Under the pieces are notes generated by a model that did no database searches, was not told where the DNA came from, and saw nothing but the letters and a program-made list of their open reading frames with translations. This document shows, in pieces, positions 13,470 to 23,127 of a DNA stretch of 64,000 nt (its first letter is position 1; each line of letters opens with the position of its first letter). Source of the stretch: Taiwanofungus camphoratus (taxonomy: Eukaryota; Basidiomycota; Agaricomycetes; Polyporales; Taiwanofungaceae); assembly GCA_003999685.1 (NCBI GenBank), contig CP021229.1, positions 1,054,001-1,118,000 on the forward strand. Direction: 5' to 3'. The position numbers and the translations under genes are program-made.

Positions 13470-15345
13470 TTCAGTTCGGGAATTCTGAGATTCTGGCCCC
13501 GCGGCGAGCGTCGAGCAGTCCTGGATGGAAAGGAGGCGACTTATCCAAGATCCCCCTTGTGCACTGAAGGCACGCCGCTGTCCCCTCACCTTCCGGTGGA
13601 CAAGACCACCTTGAAAATCCCCGCAGTCTGCCCTGTGGCGAGTGCTGTGAGTGCTCAATGGATGCACTAAAAGCACGATCCCCACTGATCTCATGTCCCC
13701 CACTACTAGGTAAATTCAGTCCAGCCATTCTGAGATTTCGGCCCCGCGGCGAGCGGCGAGCATTCCCACATGAAAAATGGAACGACTTACCCGATGCGCG
13801 CTGAGGGCGCGCCACCCCCTCACATCACAGCAGGTGGAATCACCTCGAGCATTTCTGGAGTTCAGCCCTGCGCGAGTGGCCCTCACTTCTAACAGTGAAG
13901 TGCTCGACGCATGCACTCAAGGCACGGTCTCCACTGGTTCCATGTCCCCCGTTGCTAGGTGAATTCAGTCTAGGAATTCCAAGATTTCAGCCCCGCGGCG
14001 AGCGGCAAGCAGTCTTGAATGAAAACAAGACGACTTACCCAATGTTCCCCTTGCGCGCAGAAGGCGCGCTGCCCCTCGCCCCACTGCCCCCTCCCCTCGC
14101 TGTCCCCTCACATCAAAACCACATCCATCATTTCTGGATTTTGGCCCCGCGGCGAGCGGCGAGCGGTCCTGAACGAAAACAAAACGACTGACCCGATGTT
14201 CCCCTTGCACGCCGAAGGCGCGCTGCCCCCTCATCCCACTGTCCCCTGACCTCACAGCGGGCGAGATCCGTCTTCTACATTTCTGGAGGTCGATCCCATG
14301 GCGAGCGGCCCTCGGTTCTGTCAGTGTCATCCTCGGGTGCCGTGAGTGGTTGACGTGTGGACAAAGGGCCTACTGCTGGACAAATTCAGCTCGAAATCTC
14401 TGAGATTTCGGCCCCGCGGCGAGCGGCGAGCGGTCCTGGATGAAGTGGCGACTTACTCAACGTTCCCGTTGCGCGCCGAAGGCGCGCTCTCCCCTCCCCT
14501 CGCAGCTGGCAGAACTGCCTTGAACATTTCTTGATTCCGGCCCCGCGGCGAGCGGCGAGCGGTCCTGGATGAAGGAGCGACTTACTCGACGTTCCCCTTG
14601 CGCGCCGAAGGCGCGCTGCCCCCCTCATCCCACTGTCACCTCATCTCGCAGCTGGCGAGATCCGTCTTGAACGATTCTGGTGCTCGGCCCGGCGGCGAGC
14701 GGCCGTCGTGTCTCGCAGTGTCGTCCTCGGGTGCGGTGGGTGCTCGAGGTGTGCCCCAAAGACCTACTGTTGGGTGAAATTCAGTCCAGGAATTCTGAGG
14801 TTCCGGCCCCGCGGCGAGCGGCCAGCGGTCCTGAATGAGGAAGAAGCGACTTACCTGACGCGCGCCGAAGGCGCGCTCTCCCCTCCCCTCCCCTCGCAGC
14901 TGGCAGAACTGTCTTGAACGTTGCTTGATTCCGGCCCCGCGGCGAGCGGCGAGCGGTCCTGGATGTAGAGGCGACTTACTCGACGTTTCCCTTGCGCGCC
15001 GAAGGCACGCTGCCCCCCTCATCCCGCCGTCCCTTCATCTCGCAGTCGGCAAGACCGCCTTGAACGATTCCAGAGCTCGGCCTCGCGGCGAGCGGCCGTC
15101 GCGTCTCGCAGTGTCGTCCTCGGGTGCGGTGGGTGCTCGAGGTGTGCCCGAAAGACCTACTGTCGGGTGAAATTCAGTCCAGGAATTCTGAGGTTCCGGC
15201 CCCGCGGCGAGCGGCCAGCGGTCCTGAATGAGAAAGAAGCGACTTACCCGACGCGCCGAAGGCGCGTTGTGCCTTGGACGTCGCAGCTGGCGAGACCGCT
15301 GTGGACGGTTCTGGAGGTTTTCCCCGCAGTGAACGGCCCTGCGTT
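13470..15345 (+). repeat. GC-rich satellite-like array, right arm
   Basis: Tandem modules carrying the core CCCCGCGGCGAGCGGCGAGC, or its shorter form GGCGAGCGGCC, near 13495, 13740, 13990, 14145, 14295, 14410, 14535, 14690, 14805, 14935, 15080 and 15195. From about 14400 the three-module unit is regular with a period near 390 bases (14805 to 15195); further left it is more diverged. Most units also carry the perfect hairpin GCGCGCCGAAGGCGCGC and the phrase GCGACTTAC. The array is the inverted counterpart of 10560-11640. Long open frames inside it are by-products of GC-richness and the repeat period. Confidence 0.88.
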
Positions 15346-16403
15346 CGTTGTGGTGAGTGACGTGGGTGCTCGAGGAGACGCGCGTGTTCTTTTGCTGGCA
15401 GGCCGCGGTCCGCGTTCGGTAGCGGTATGGCATGTTTGGCGGCATCGTTAGTTGTCGCCAGCATGCCCGGCTGCTGAGCGAGGATAGACTGACCGTGACA
15501 GCTCCCGTGTGGCGCTCCCGTCGTCGATCACCCTGTCCGCTGCTGTCCCGTTCCCCCTTCTTCCCCCCTCGTCTTTTCGTCGCCTGCTGTTGATCGCGTT
15601 GCGTGGTCGAAAGGATGCAAGCCGAGAAATCGAAGATTCTGCGGTGGGAGATGTGGTGGATCGGGAGAGTGCGGGAGAGCAGGAGACGTGCACGGGGATG
15701 CGCCGGAGTTTGAGGGCCGGGACATGGTGGTGAGTGGGACTTGTTGCTGTGTTATAGATGCAGGACTGACCTGCGTGTACGGACGGCGAGTCGATCGTCC
15801 TCGATCGCGGCTTGTCTGGTGTCGGTGTCAGCGAAATGAAGGGCGGGGTGTGCTTGTCGGTTGGCTGCGCATGCTGGACGCGGCTCGTAGCGTCTCGTCG
15901 CTGCATTGCTGTTCTCTGTCCGTCGTCCGCCGCGTCTCGTCACGGTCGTGTCGGGAGTGCACTGCTGGACTTGTAGGCGTGGATTCGGGCGCGGATTCGG
16001 ACTTGGACTGGGAGGGGAGCCGTCTTGACGGTTGGAAGCTGGAGATGGAAAGGGAGTGGAGGGGGGGAAGACTGCAAGAGACGGAACGATGTGGTTAGTA
16101 TAGCATGTACGACGCACCGAGTCAGGGAGAGCGCTCTTAGCACTCCGAGCGCTGAGAACGGCGCAGAGCAAACAGCGCAAGATCTGCGAGTGAACGAGTG
16201 AGATGGCGGGGATGAGCGTGATCGGGGGAGATACAGATTGCGATCTTACCTAGTGTGGCACGCAGTCTCAGTGTGCCGTCCCAGTGTGCCCTACTCCCCA
16301 GTGTGCCGTACTCCCCCGTGTGCCCTATTCCCTAGTGCATGGGATGACTCCTTGATTGTCTCTGGACATTCCACTTGACCGCGAATGACGTCGGCGATGT
16401 GCG
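15346..16403. other. Spacer between right array and duplication copy 2
   Basis: About 1 kb, GC-rich, with no recognised gene. It ends in a short imperfect tandem repeat (16264-16340) built on CAGTGTGCC followed by a TACTCCC-like tail, in four or five units. Homology to the upstream side of copy 1 starts only at 16404. Confidence 0.45.
16264..16340. repeat. Short tandem repeat
   Basis: Four to five imperfect units of about 17 bases containing GTGTGCC and a TACTCCC or TATTCCC tail. It lies just before the left edge of duplication copy 2. Confidence 0.6.
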
Positions 16404-16412
16404 TGGCAGGTG

Positions 16413-17287
16413 ATGACGTCACAGGCGCGCAGCTGCTGCTCGACGACGACGCGCTCTGCACTCACCGAGGACATGCAATTGTGAGCGACAGCGATGATCC
16501 ATCCACGCGCGCGCACTCACGCTCCCCGCACTCACACAGCACCATCGCCTACGACACCCTCGTCCGCGCAGGCGTCGCGTGCACCTCTGCCTATGTCTCT
16601 GCAGACGACGACAGCGCCCAGGACACGACCAGCCCGCCCTTGGCCAGGGGCTCGCGCGGCATCAGCATCCTGCCCGACACCTACTTCTCGCCCCAGGCGT
16701 CCACTCCCGTGCGTGCTCGCTGCTCCTCGACGACGCTGATCCCGCCACACTGTCTCGCCAGGACAACTTTGACCTGCTCGTCATCCCCGGCGGTGCACAG
16801 GGCGCCGACACCATCTCCAAAAACTCGCACGTGCAGCACCTCGTCCGCGCCTATCTCGACCACGACAACCTCGTCGCCATGATCTGTGCCGGTGCCCTCG
16901 CCGCCCTCACCTCGCGCCTCCCCAGCCAGCCGCTGACCTCCCACCCGAGCGTGAAGCCCGTCCTCGACAAAGGTGCGCCCCTCTGCCCTTCCGCGGCCGG
17001 CTCTGACCCCGCCCAGACTTTGACTACTCCGAAGAGCCCGTCGTCGTCTCGGGCAAGCTCGTCACCAGGTGCGTCCTCCGCTCGCCTCCCAACGACCTCG
17101 CTCACGCCACCGCACACGCGCATCCCAGCCGCGGGCCGGGTGAGTGCCGCATTTCGCTCCAGGACTGCCTGGCACTGACACCCCAGCAGGCACCGCCTTC
17201 CCCTTCGCCCTCACCCTCGTCGAGCTGCTCTGCGGCCCCCACAAGCGCGCAGACGTCGCCCGCCCCATGGTCTTCCCTTCGCTCTGA
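16413..17287 (+). pseudogene. DJ-1/PfpI family, second copy with damaged first exon
   Basis: All exons after the first match the intact gene at 7866, including the nucleophile elbow MICAGALAAL and the end RPMVFPSL, and the splice sites are kept. The first exon is changed. The ATG used in copy 1 is gone, and about 18 bases encoding part of the conserved IADGTEEME loop are missing. An upstream in-frame ATG at 16413 could still open the frame, giving an altered N-terminus that ends SALTEDMQF before the intron. The lost loop carries the conserved acidic residues that pair with the catalytic Cys in this family, so normal activity is unlikely. It may be a pseudogene or an altered paralogue. Other differences include DHDNL for DHNKL and LPSQP for LPRQP. 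Confidence 0.7.
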
Positions 17288-18246
17288 GAGTGCGGCTCGG
17301 TGCAAATGAGGTGTTTAAATTTCAAGGAGCATAGGGTGTCTGCGAGAGATGCAGGGATTCCTGAATATGTGTTTTTGTGGTTGAATGGGGGAGAATGTCT
17401 GATGACGAGATCGGTGCACATTTCTAACATAGCCACAGCTAGTCAGCATTTCAACGTCAACTTCCGTTTACTCAGATTTCCGGTCCTTCACTGGCTTAGA
17501 TCAGCTAAAGGCTGTCACGATGCACAACCTATACAGAATATAGATCCACGGACCATCACACAGTGAGAAACATTAATGTCCTACAGCCAGGGGATTCGCA
17601 GAAAGAGATCGATATTCTTGCTTTATTGAACTGGTATATAACTTGTTTACAACATGTCAGTAACTGAACTAGTTATTGCCTTGGCATGTTTTCAGCTGTC
17701 AACAACCGAGTCTTACCCGGAACCGTAGTCTCCTCGGTCTTCCCCCCGCACCCTTCACGTGATTCGATGCTGTTCGACGCGATGCAAACAGATGGCGAGG
17801 AAGACCGTGATCCAGAGCATGTACGGGTGTGTACCAATATGGTGGGTGTGGCGGCCTACGCACCGGCAATGCAAATGTGGCCAAGAGGTACACCGTGTGC
17901 GCCCACCTCTCTCTGCCCTGAAGTCGGCTGGCAAACGCGTTCTGACGCCCCACGAAGGTCGGACCGCAACACACGGGTTCATTCCGCTCTGTGCGCCCTC
18001 GTGGCATTAAGTCGTACAAGATACATTCAGATCAGCACAGGGGACAACCCTCAAATGCAGGCCCAGCCGATGCGCGGCCACATGTAAGAAACACACAGCA
18101 GGAAGTGCAAGAGTCCAAACCACACGACGCGGCAGCAAACGATCGGCAGAGCGCATGGCGCTGCAGACTCATTGGTACATAAGAGCGGTCTTGGAGCGCG
18201 ACCTAGGTGAGGGTATGCGGACGGATCGTTCTTGGAGGAACCGCAT
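17288..18246. other. Spacer between DJ-1 copy 2 and the MYND gene
   Basis: Counterpart of 8732-9688, nearly identical. It holds the facing 3' ends of the DJ-1 copy and the MYND gene. No gene is supported; the open frame kept in both copies (17686-18087) is explained by recent duplication. Confidence 0.4.
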
Positions 18247-20599
18247 CTATGCAGGCTCGCAGGCACGCTTGTGCTCGCCCCAGTGCGCCTTCTGGCAGCT
18301 GGTGTCGCAATACCTGCGAAGAAGGAGCAGGTTAAGTCGCACGAGCGCCCCGCCCACTGCACCCGCGGCGCACACACCTCGTCTGCCCACAGCCGCTGCA
18401 CTTGCGGAGCACCGCGCTCGGATTCCCGCACCACGTGCACCGGTATATGGACACCCGGCTCGCGATGAGCGCGGGCGCACCGCAGCGCTGCGGGCCCAGT
18501 GCGTGGCCGTCGTCCAGCTGAATCTTCTCCAGCCACGCCGCGAGCTCGTCCTGCGCCTCGCCGGGGGACATGTCAGGGTCGCGCGCCGTCGGGCTCAGCG
18601 CGTCTACGTGCGCGACCACGGCGCCCCACTCCGCCAGCGCCTTGGAGTACGTGCTGACGATCAGCTCGCGCGTGAGGCGCAGCTGCGTCCGCTTCGCTGG
18701 CGCGCCGAAGAGCTTGCAAAACTCGTCGGCGACGCCGAGCTTCTTGAACACGTCCTGCGCGGCACGGGAGAGCCGTCGTGAGCGGGCGGCAGCGGTGCAG
18801 GGCAGGCGTGCGTCTGCTCACCTCGAGGTCGTGCAGGTCCGCGGCGAGCTCCGGGCCGCGCAGCGCCAGCGTGAGCAGCACGTACCAGTTGAGGATCGTC
18901 TGCATGTTGCGGTTGTCCGGCGGGGCCTGCGCGACGAACGCCTTGGCGTCCTCGAGCGCAGACTGCAGGAACGCGACGCCCTCCGCGTAGTCGGCCTCGC
19001 CCGCGCGCGCCTCCTGCAGCTGCTCGACGCCCATGTTGCCCGCGTGCTCGACCGCGCGCCACAGCATGTAGTTGCGCACGAACGGCGTGACCTGCCGGCA
19101 CTTCAGGCCCTTCTTCACCGCGCGCAGCCCCCGCGCGTCGTCCGCGCCGAGGCCGACGACGTAGTACGCGTACGCGAGCTGCGGGTTGCGCGCGGCCGCC
19201 GCGTGCGCGAGCGCGACGGCCTCGGGGATGCGCTGCTTGAGCACGAGGTGCTTCATCTCCACGATGTCCGCCATGTCGAGGTCCGCCGCGGCGCCCCCCG
19301 CGCGGAGCGCGCGCGCGCAGAACGGGAGCGAGTCCGTCCACATCGTGAACGGCAGCCCGGCGTCGTGCGTCTCGACGCGGCCCGTGCGCTCGTCCTGGTA
19401 CTGGAACATGCCCTCGGGGATCGCGAACTCGGTGCGCAGGATCAGCGCCGCCTGCGTCTTGCCGAGCGCGTACAGGTCGCGGTCTTGCGCGGCCTGCATG
19501 ATCGCGCGCTGGAACTCGGCCGTCGCCGTTAGAGTGGCGACCGTGTCGCACGCGTGCGGCCCGTAGTCCATCATGATGTCCGACAGGTGGTCCGGGATCC
19601 GCTTGCGCACCTGCTCCATCATCTTCCGCGGGTCGTACATGCGCGTGTCGGGCTCGGCCTCGAGCTGGTGCAGGCGGACGAGCCCGCCGAGCGCGTTGCA
19701 CCGGACCGTCAGCTGCGTGCTGCGCAGACATGCGACGAGGAGCGCGACCAGCGCGGGCTGCGCCTTGCACTCCGTGGAGAAGTGCAGCGTCGAGGCCGTG
19801 AGCAGCGACTGGGCGTGCGTGAACAGCTGGAAAGAGACAAACGGCTTCTTCAGGTTCTCCGTGGTCGCCCGCAGGACGGCCGGCATGTCGATGACTTTAA
19901 TGATCGTGCGGTCTGGCTTCTCGGCCAGGACGACTGCGCCGATGGCATGTGCCATGGTGATGGTGCAGAGCTCTATAACCTTGGGATCATCCGGCGCTGC
20001 CTTCATCGCGCGCAGGAGCGTGCCAGTGTGCCGTGCGAGCTCCTGCCGGACTTCGACTCCTCCATGGTGGGTGACATTTGTCAAGGCTTGCAGCCCAACG
20101 TGTCGGGTAGTCGGCCTGTCTATCAACAACATGACTTTCGACACGAACCCTGCACGGTAGTATGAGACGTGTAAATCGTGAAGCGTAGGATGAAAAATCG
20201 GATATACCTTCCTTGAATAATTTGTCGCGTAAGATAGCATCATCGCACATCTTTGCCCAGATGCCCACGATGCCTCCCGCAATCTTGTCATTATCGGCGT
20301 TCCTCTTGAATACCTCATCTAATTTCTTGTGGATGTCGTTGAACCGGACGTGGATCTTCTTTAACCCGCTGCGGGTAGTGAGGTCTGCACAGCCTGTTCA
20401 AAACTCACATCTACACCGCAAGGTGCAGCTCACCTGGAATATCAAAGAAGTCGCACAAAATGCCCATGAGCGTGTTCCATCCCTCTGCATTCTCGATATC
20501 TGTCACAAACTGGCTGGAAAGCTGGACCGTTGCGGTGCTATTTTGCCTGACTGCCGGCTTGGACCTTGCAGTCTTGCCTCGTGCACGGGGACCCGGCAT
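18247..20599 (-). CDS. MYND-type zinc-finger protein with helical-repeat body
   Basis: Predicted protein of about 640 residues. Exon 1 starts at the ATG at 20597-20599 with MPGPRARGKTARSKPAVRQ and a basic tail. The next exons give KIHVRFNDIHKKLDEVFKRN and GGIVGIWAKMCDDAILRDKL. A very long exon (about 18830-20155) is all-helical and reads like armadillo or tetratricopeptide repeats (QALTNVTHHGGVEVRQELAR, CNALGGLVRLHQLEAEP). The C-terminal exons carry the MYND finger: CTWCG, CSGCGQTR, then after a short intron CDTSCQKAHWGEHKRAC, with stop at 18247-18249. MYND fingers bind proline-rich peptides; this domain order is common in mushroom-forming fungi but the function is not known. The long exon is markedly GC-rich. 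The last exons are duplicated at 9689-10037. Confidence 0.85.
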
Positions 20600-21060
20600 T
20601 CTTGGTATTTTCAGCACTATGCGCCTCTACTCTATGAGATGTTTAGTAACACGTAGAATACGGAGTTTGCAAGAAGGCACGAGCTTCAAGGTAATAGAGC
20701 TTGAAGCCGTCGCGGTATAGGTTGCTATATATGGTTATTGTCAATAAGCGCGAACTTCAAATTCACTTGACGGTTAATCTGATGTTATATCCTGTTAAGC
20801 TCCGCGATGACATTGAATTCGTAAAGGCGAGCGATTGATAGGGAAGATCTACCAGCGTTCATATATGCATGTGGTCAAAAGATATGAAGTGTTCCAAAGT
20901 CGACGATATAACCCTAACCACGATCGAATGGTCTTGATCGAGTAGCGTTACGTAAGCGGCAGTTTTGGAGGAGCGTCGTTACTTATTCTTTGAAATCGTT
21001 TCTACTTACTCCTTCATGGTTGCCGTTGGAGACTAGATAAACAAAAAGCACTTACTGGCG
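20600..21060. promoter_or_regulatory. Divergent promoter region, MYND gene and coiled-coil gene
   Basis: A 461-base gap between two genes that start away from each other, so it must carry both promoters. It is AT-rich, with GCTATATATGG near 20723 as a possible TATA-like element. No repeat was noted. Confidence 0.45.
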
Positions 21061-22867
21061 ATGGCGGATTTCGAATGGCACTCCATTCGTCCGTGGCGTC
21101 CAACGCTCAACCTCACAGTCCGCGAAATCACATCTGTTTCGGTTACCTTCATTCTCTCTTCACCCTACACAGAGAACCCCGAGTTGTCTCTTGCTTCTCT
21201 TGGCCTGTCCTCTTCAGATGATGATGAGATGGATAATCTCAGTGCAGACGCCAGCCAGGCGCAGATTGTTTCGGACGTCCTCTCCAAGGGTCTTTCCGTC
21301 AAGGTGAACGGGATCCCTTGGCAGCGGGTTCTGATGAGGATAGACGACGATGCCGATGAGGCGGTTATAATCCTGTTTGGTCTCATGCCCGGAAGGCAGT
21401 ACGATGTCGAGCTTGGAGTGGTGCCAGGCGAGAGGAGCGTCAGGGGTCAGATCACGACAGGTATGTCTACTTCTAGCCCTTCTGACTCTGCCCGATACGG
21501 AATATGATGAATGCACAGAAACCGCGGTCAACGCCGACAGGTCGACTAATGATCCCTTGGTCGACGACACCGCAACCGGTATCTCACCACCCTCCACCGT
21601 TCTTTCCTCCCAGCCGTCATCATGCTCATCCTCCCTCACCTCTGACGGCTCGCACATGACCTCCACCTCTCATACCCCTGTGCCCCCTGCACCCACGCTT
21701 ACCCTAGAAGATCGCCGGCATCAGCTCACGACTGCCCTGTCCCTCCTCACGCAGGAGCACACCCAGCTGAGCTCCGCGCTCAAGACCGCGCGGCGCGAAG
21801 CGCAGAAGGCCGATGCTGCGCTGCGCGCGGAAATCGACGCACTGAAGCGTGCATCCGAGAAGCAGGCCGCAACAGAGCTTCGCGCGCGCCAGAAGGTGCT
21901 TGCGCTGCAGGAGGCCGCGAAGCAGACGTCCGCAGCGACCCGCGCACTTGAGGAGCTTCGTGCGGATATCGAGGCGGCGCTGCCGGCGCTGGAGGCGCGC
22001 AGGCGGGAAGTGGAGGCAGAATGGACAGAAGTAAAGGGGCAGGCGGATGAGGTCAGACGGGGCCGGGAGGATGCAGAGGGTCGGGAGCGCAGGAGGAGGG
22101 AGGCGATGCAGGCGGAGATGGGTGGGCTGACAAGCCGGCTAGAGAAGCTCAACGGGAAGCGGGAGAAGCTAGAAGGCGAATGTGGGATACTTGGAGAGCT
22201 GGAGGAAAGGTTGAGGAAGTTAGAAGAAGAGCGGGAAAGGGTGGAGAGTGATCCCTATGGGTATGAAGGTGAGACCAAAGCTGGCGCTGATCCATCGCGG
22301 AAAGAAGGGAGCAGTAGGGATGGCGAGTGGGACAGCAGAAGTCCCTCGCACCAGGAGCATCACAGCCACCATAATCACCACCACTCACACTTGTCCCATC
22401 CTCGGAAGCGACATTCTCATCCACATACCCACCATGCGCTGAATCACCAGCCATCATTCCCCCCATCGAAGACAACACCAGCGAGCAGGCCCGAGCCGAT
22501 CCAGCGGCCGTCGCACGGTTCGCGGCTGTCACTCCCTGGGCATTTGAGCGCCGGCCCCGGTGTGATTCATCTTCAGACGCCTCCACACATGCACGGTAAG
22601 CCCGGGCGCCCTGCTGCCTCGCCTGTTTCGGGATCAGGCTCGTCCTCTGCGTCTTCTTCTGCGCCTCCCTCAGCGCAAGGCGCAAGTTCGAACCTGTCCA
22701 GCCGTGCACCCCCGTTCGAGCCCTCATGCCTCGGGGCTCGGGGGCAGAGTGCATCGACGGCGGGCAGATCTGAGCTTAATCCAGGGAGCAGTCCCTTTGA
22801 GCCGCGCACTGCGGTTGCGCAGTCTGCCGGGATGCAAGGTCCAAGTGGAAGCGGGACGAACCTGTAG
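21061..22867 (+). CDS. Coiled-coil protein with FN3-like N-terminus and His-rich stretch
   Basis: Two exons joined by a short intron near 21462-21520. Residues 1-140 look like a fibronectin type III-like beta domain: TLNLTVREITSVSVTF early and GLMPGRQYDVELGV late, with an acidic insert SSSDDDEMDN. A Ser/Thr/Pro linker follows, then a long coiled coil (about 21700-22240, beginning LEDRRHQLTTALSLLTQEHT) rich in Glu, Arg, Ala and Lys. A His-rich segment at about 22340-22445 has runs such as HHSHHNHHHSH. The tail is low-complexity Pro/Ser. The start is the first ATG, and the stop TAG is at 22865-22867. Resemblance to fungal AcrB-like (ubiquitination-network) proteins is possible but not secure. 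No catalytic motif was seen. Confidence 0.75.
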
Positions 22868-23127
22868 TGACCCCGTAGCGACGTTAGAGATGCCACCGGT
22901 CATAGGTGCATGGCTCGAGGCTTGACATCGTCGTTCGCCCTAAGTATACCTTCAGGTCAAACCACTGCGCTGCACCCTGTGGTGAGAGCGTACAATTGCA
23001 TCCTGTAGAGAAAATGTTGTACAGGATCAAACAATGTCGCAATGATAGTGTAGACTAGTGGTGGTAACACATAGGAATGTGGAATAATGCTCGACCCTCT
23101 ATACAAATACCAATGTATACATACACC
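22868..23127. terminator. Convergent 3' ends
   Basis: A 260-base gap between two genes that end towards each other. It presumably holds both polyadenylation regions; no distinct signal was identified. Confidence 0.4.

Larger units (their letters stand above)
16404..18595 (+). repeat. Segmental duplication, copy 2
   Basis: Direct copy of 7820-10037. Left of 16404 the similarity to copy 1 stops. Right of 18595 the MYND gene continues into its complete 5' part, so this copy holds the original right breakpoint side. Scattered substitutions, and a change in the first DJ-1 exon, separate the copies. Confidence 0.92.

Noticed and set aside
14386-15445. Several open frames in the right array with a repeated PLAARRGA-type peptide
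   Set aside because: The peptide is the translation of a GC-rich tandem repeat, changes frame between modules, and has no start or splice logic. It is better read as non-coding repeat.
10038-16403. Idea of a Helitron or other gene-capturing transposon
   Set aside because: No replication-initiator or helicase motif, no typical 3' hairpin with CTRR end, and the gene copies are explained by a plain tandem duplication.
18570-19532. Long plus-strand open frame of about 320 codons
   Set aside because: It lies antisense to the long GC-rich MYND exon, is Arg-rich and low in variety, and is a by-product of codon use on the other strand.
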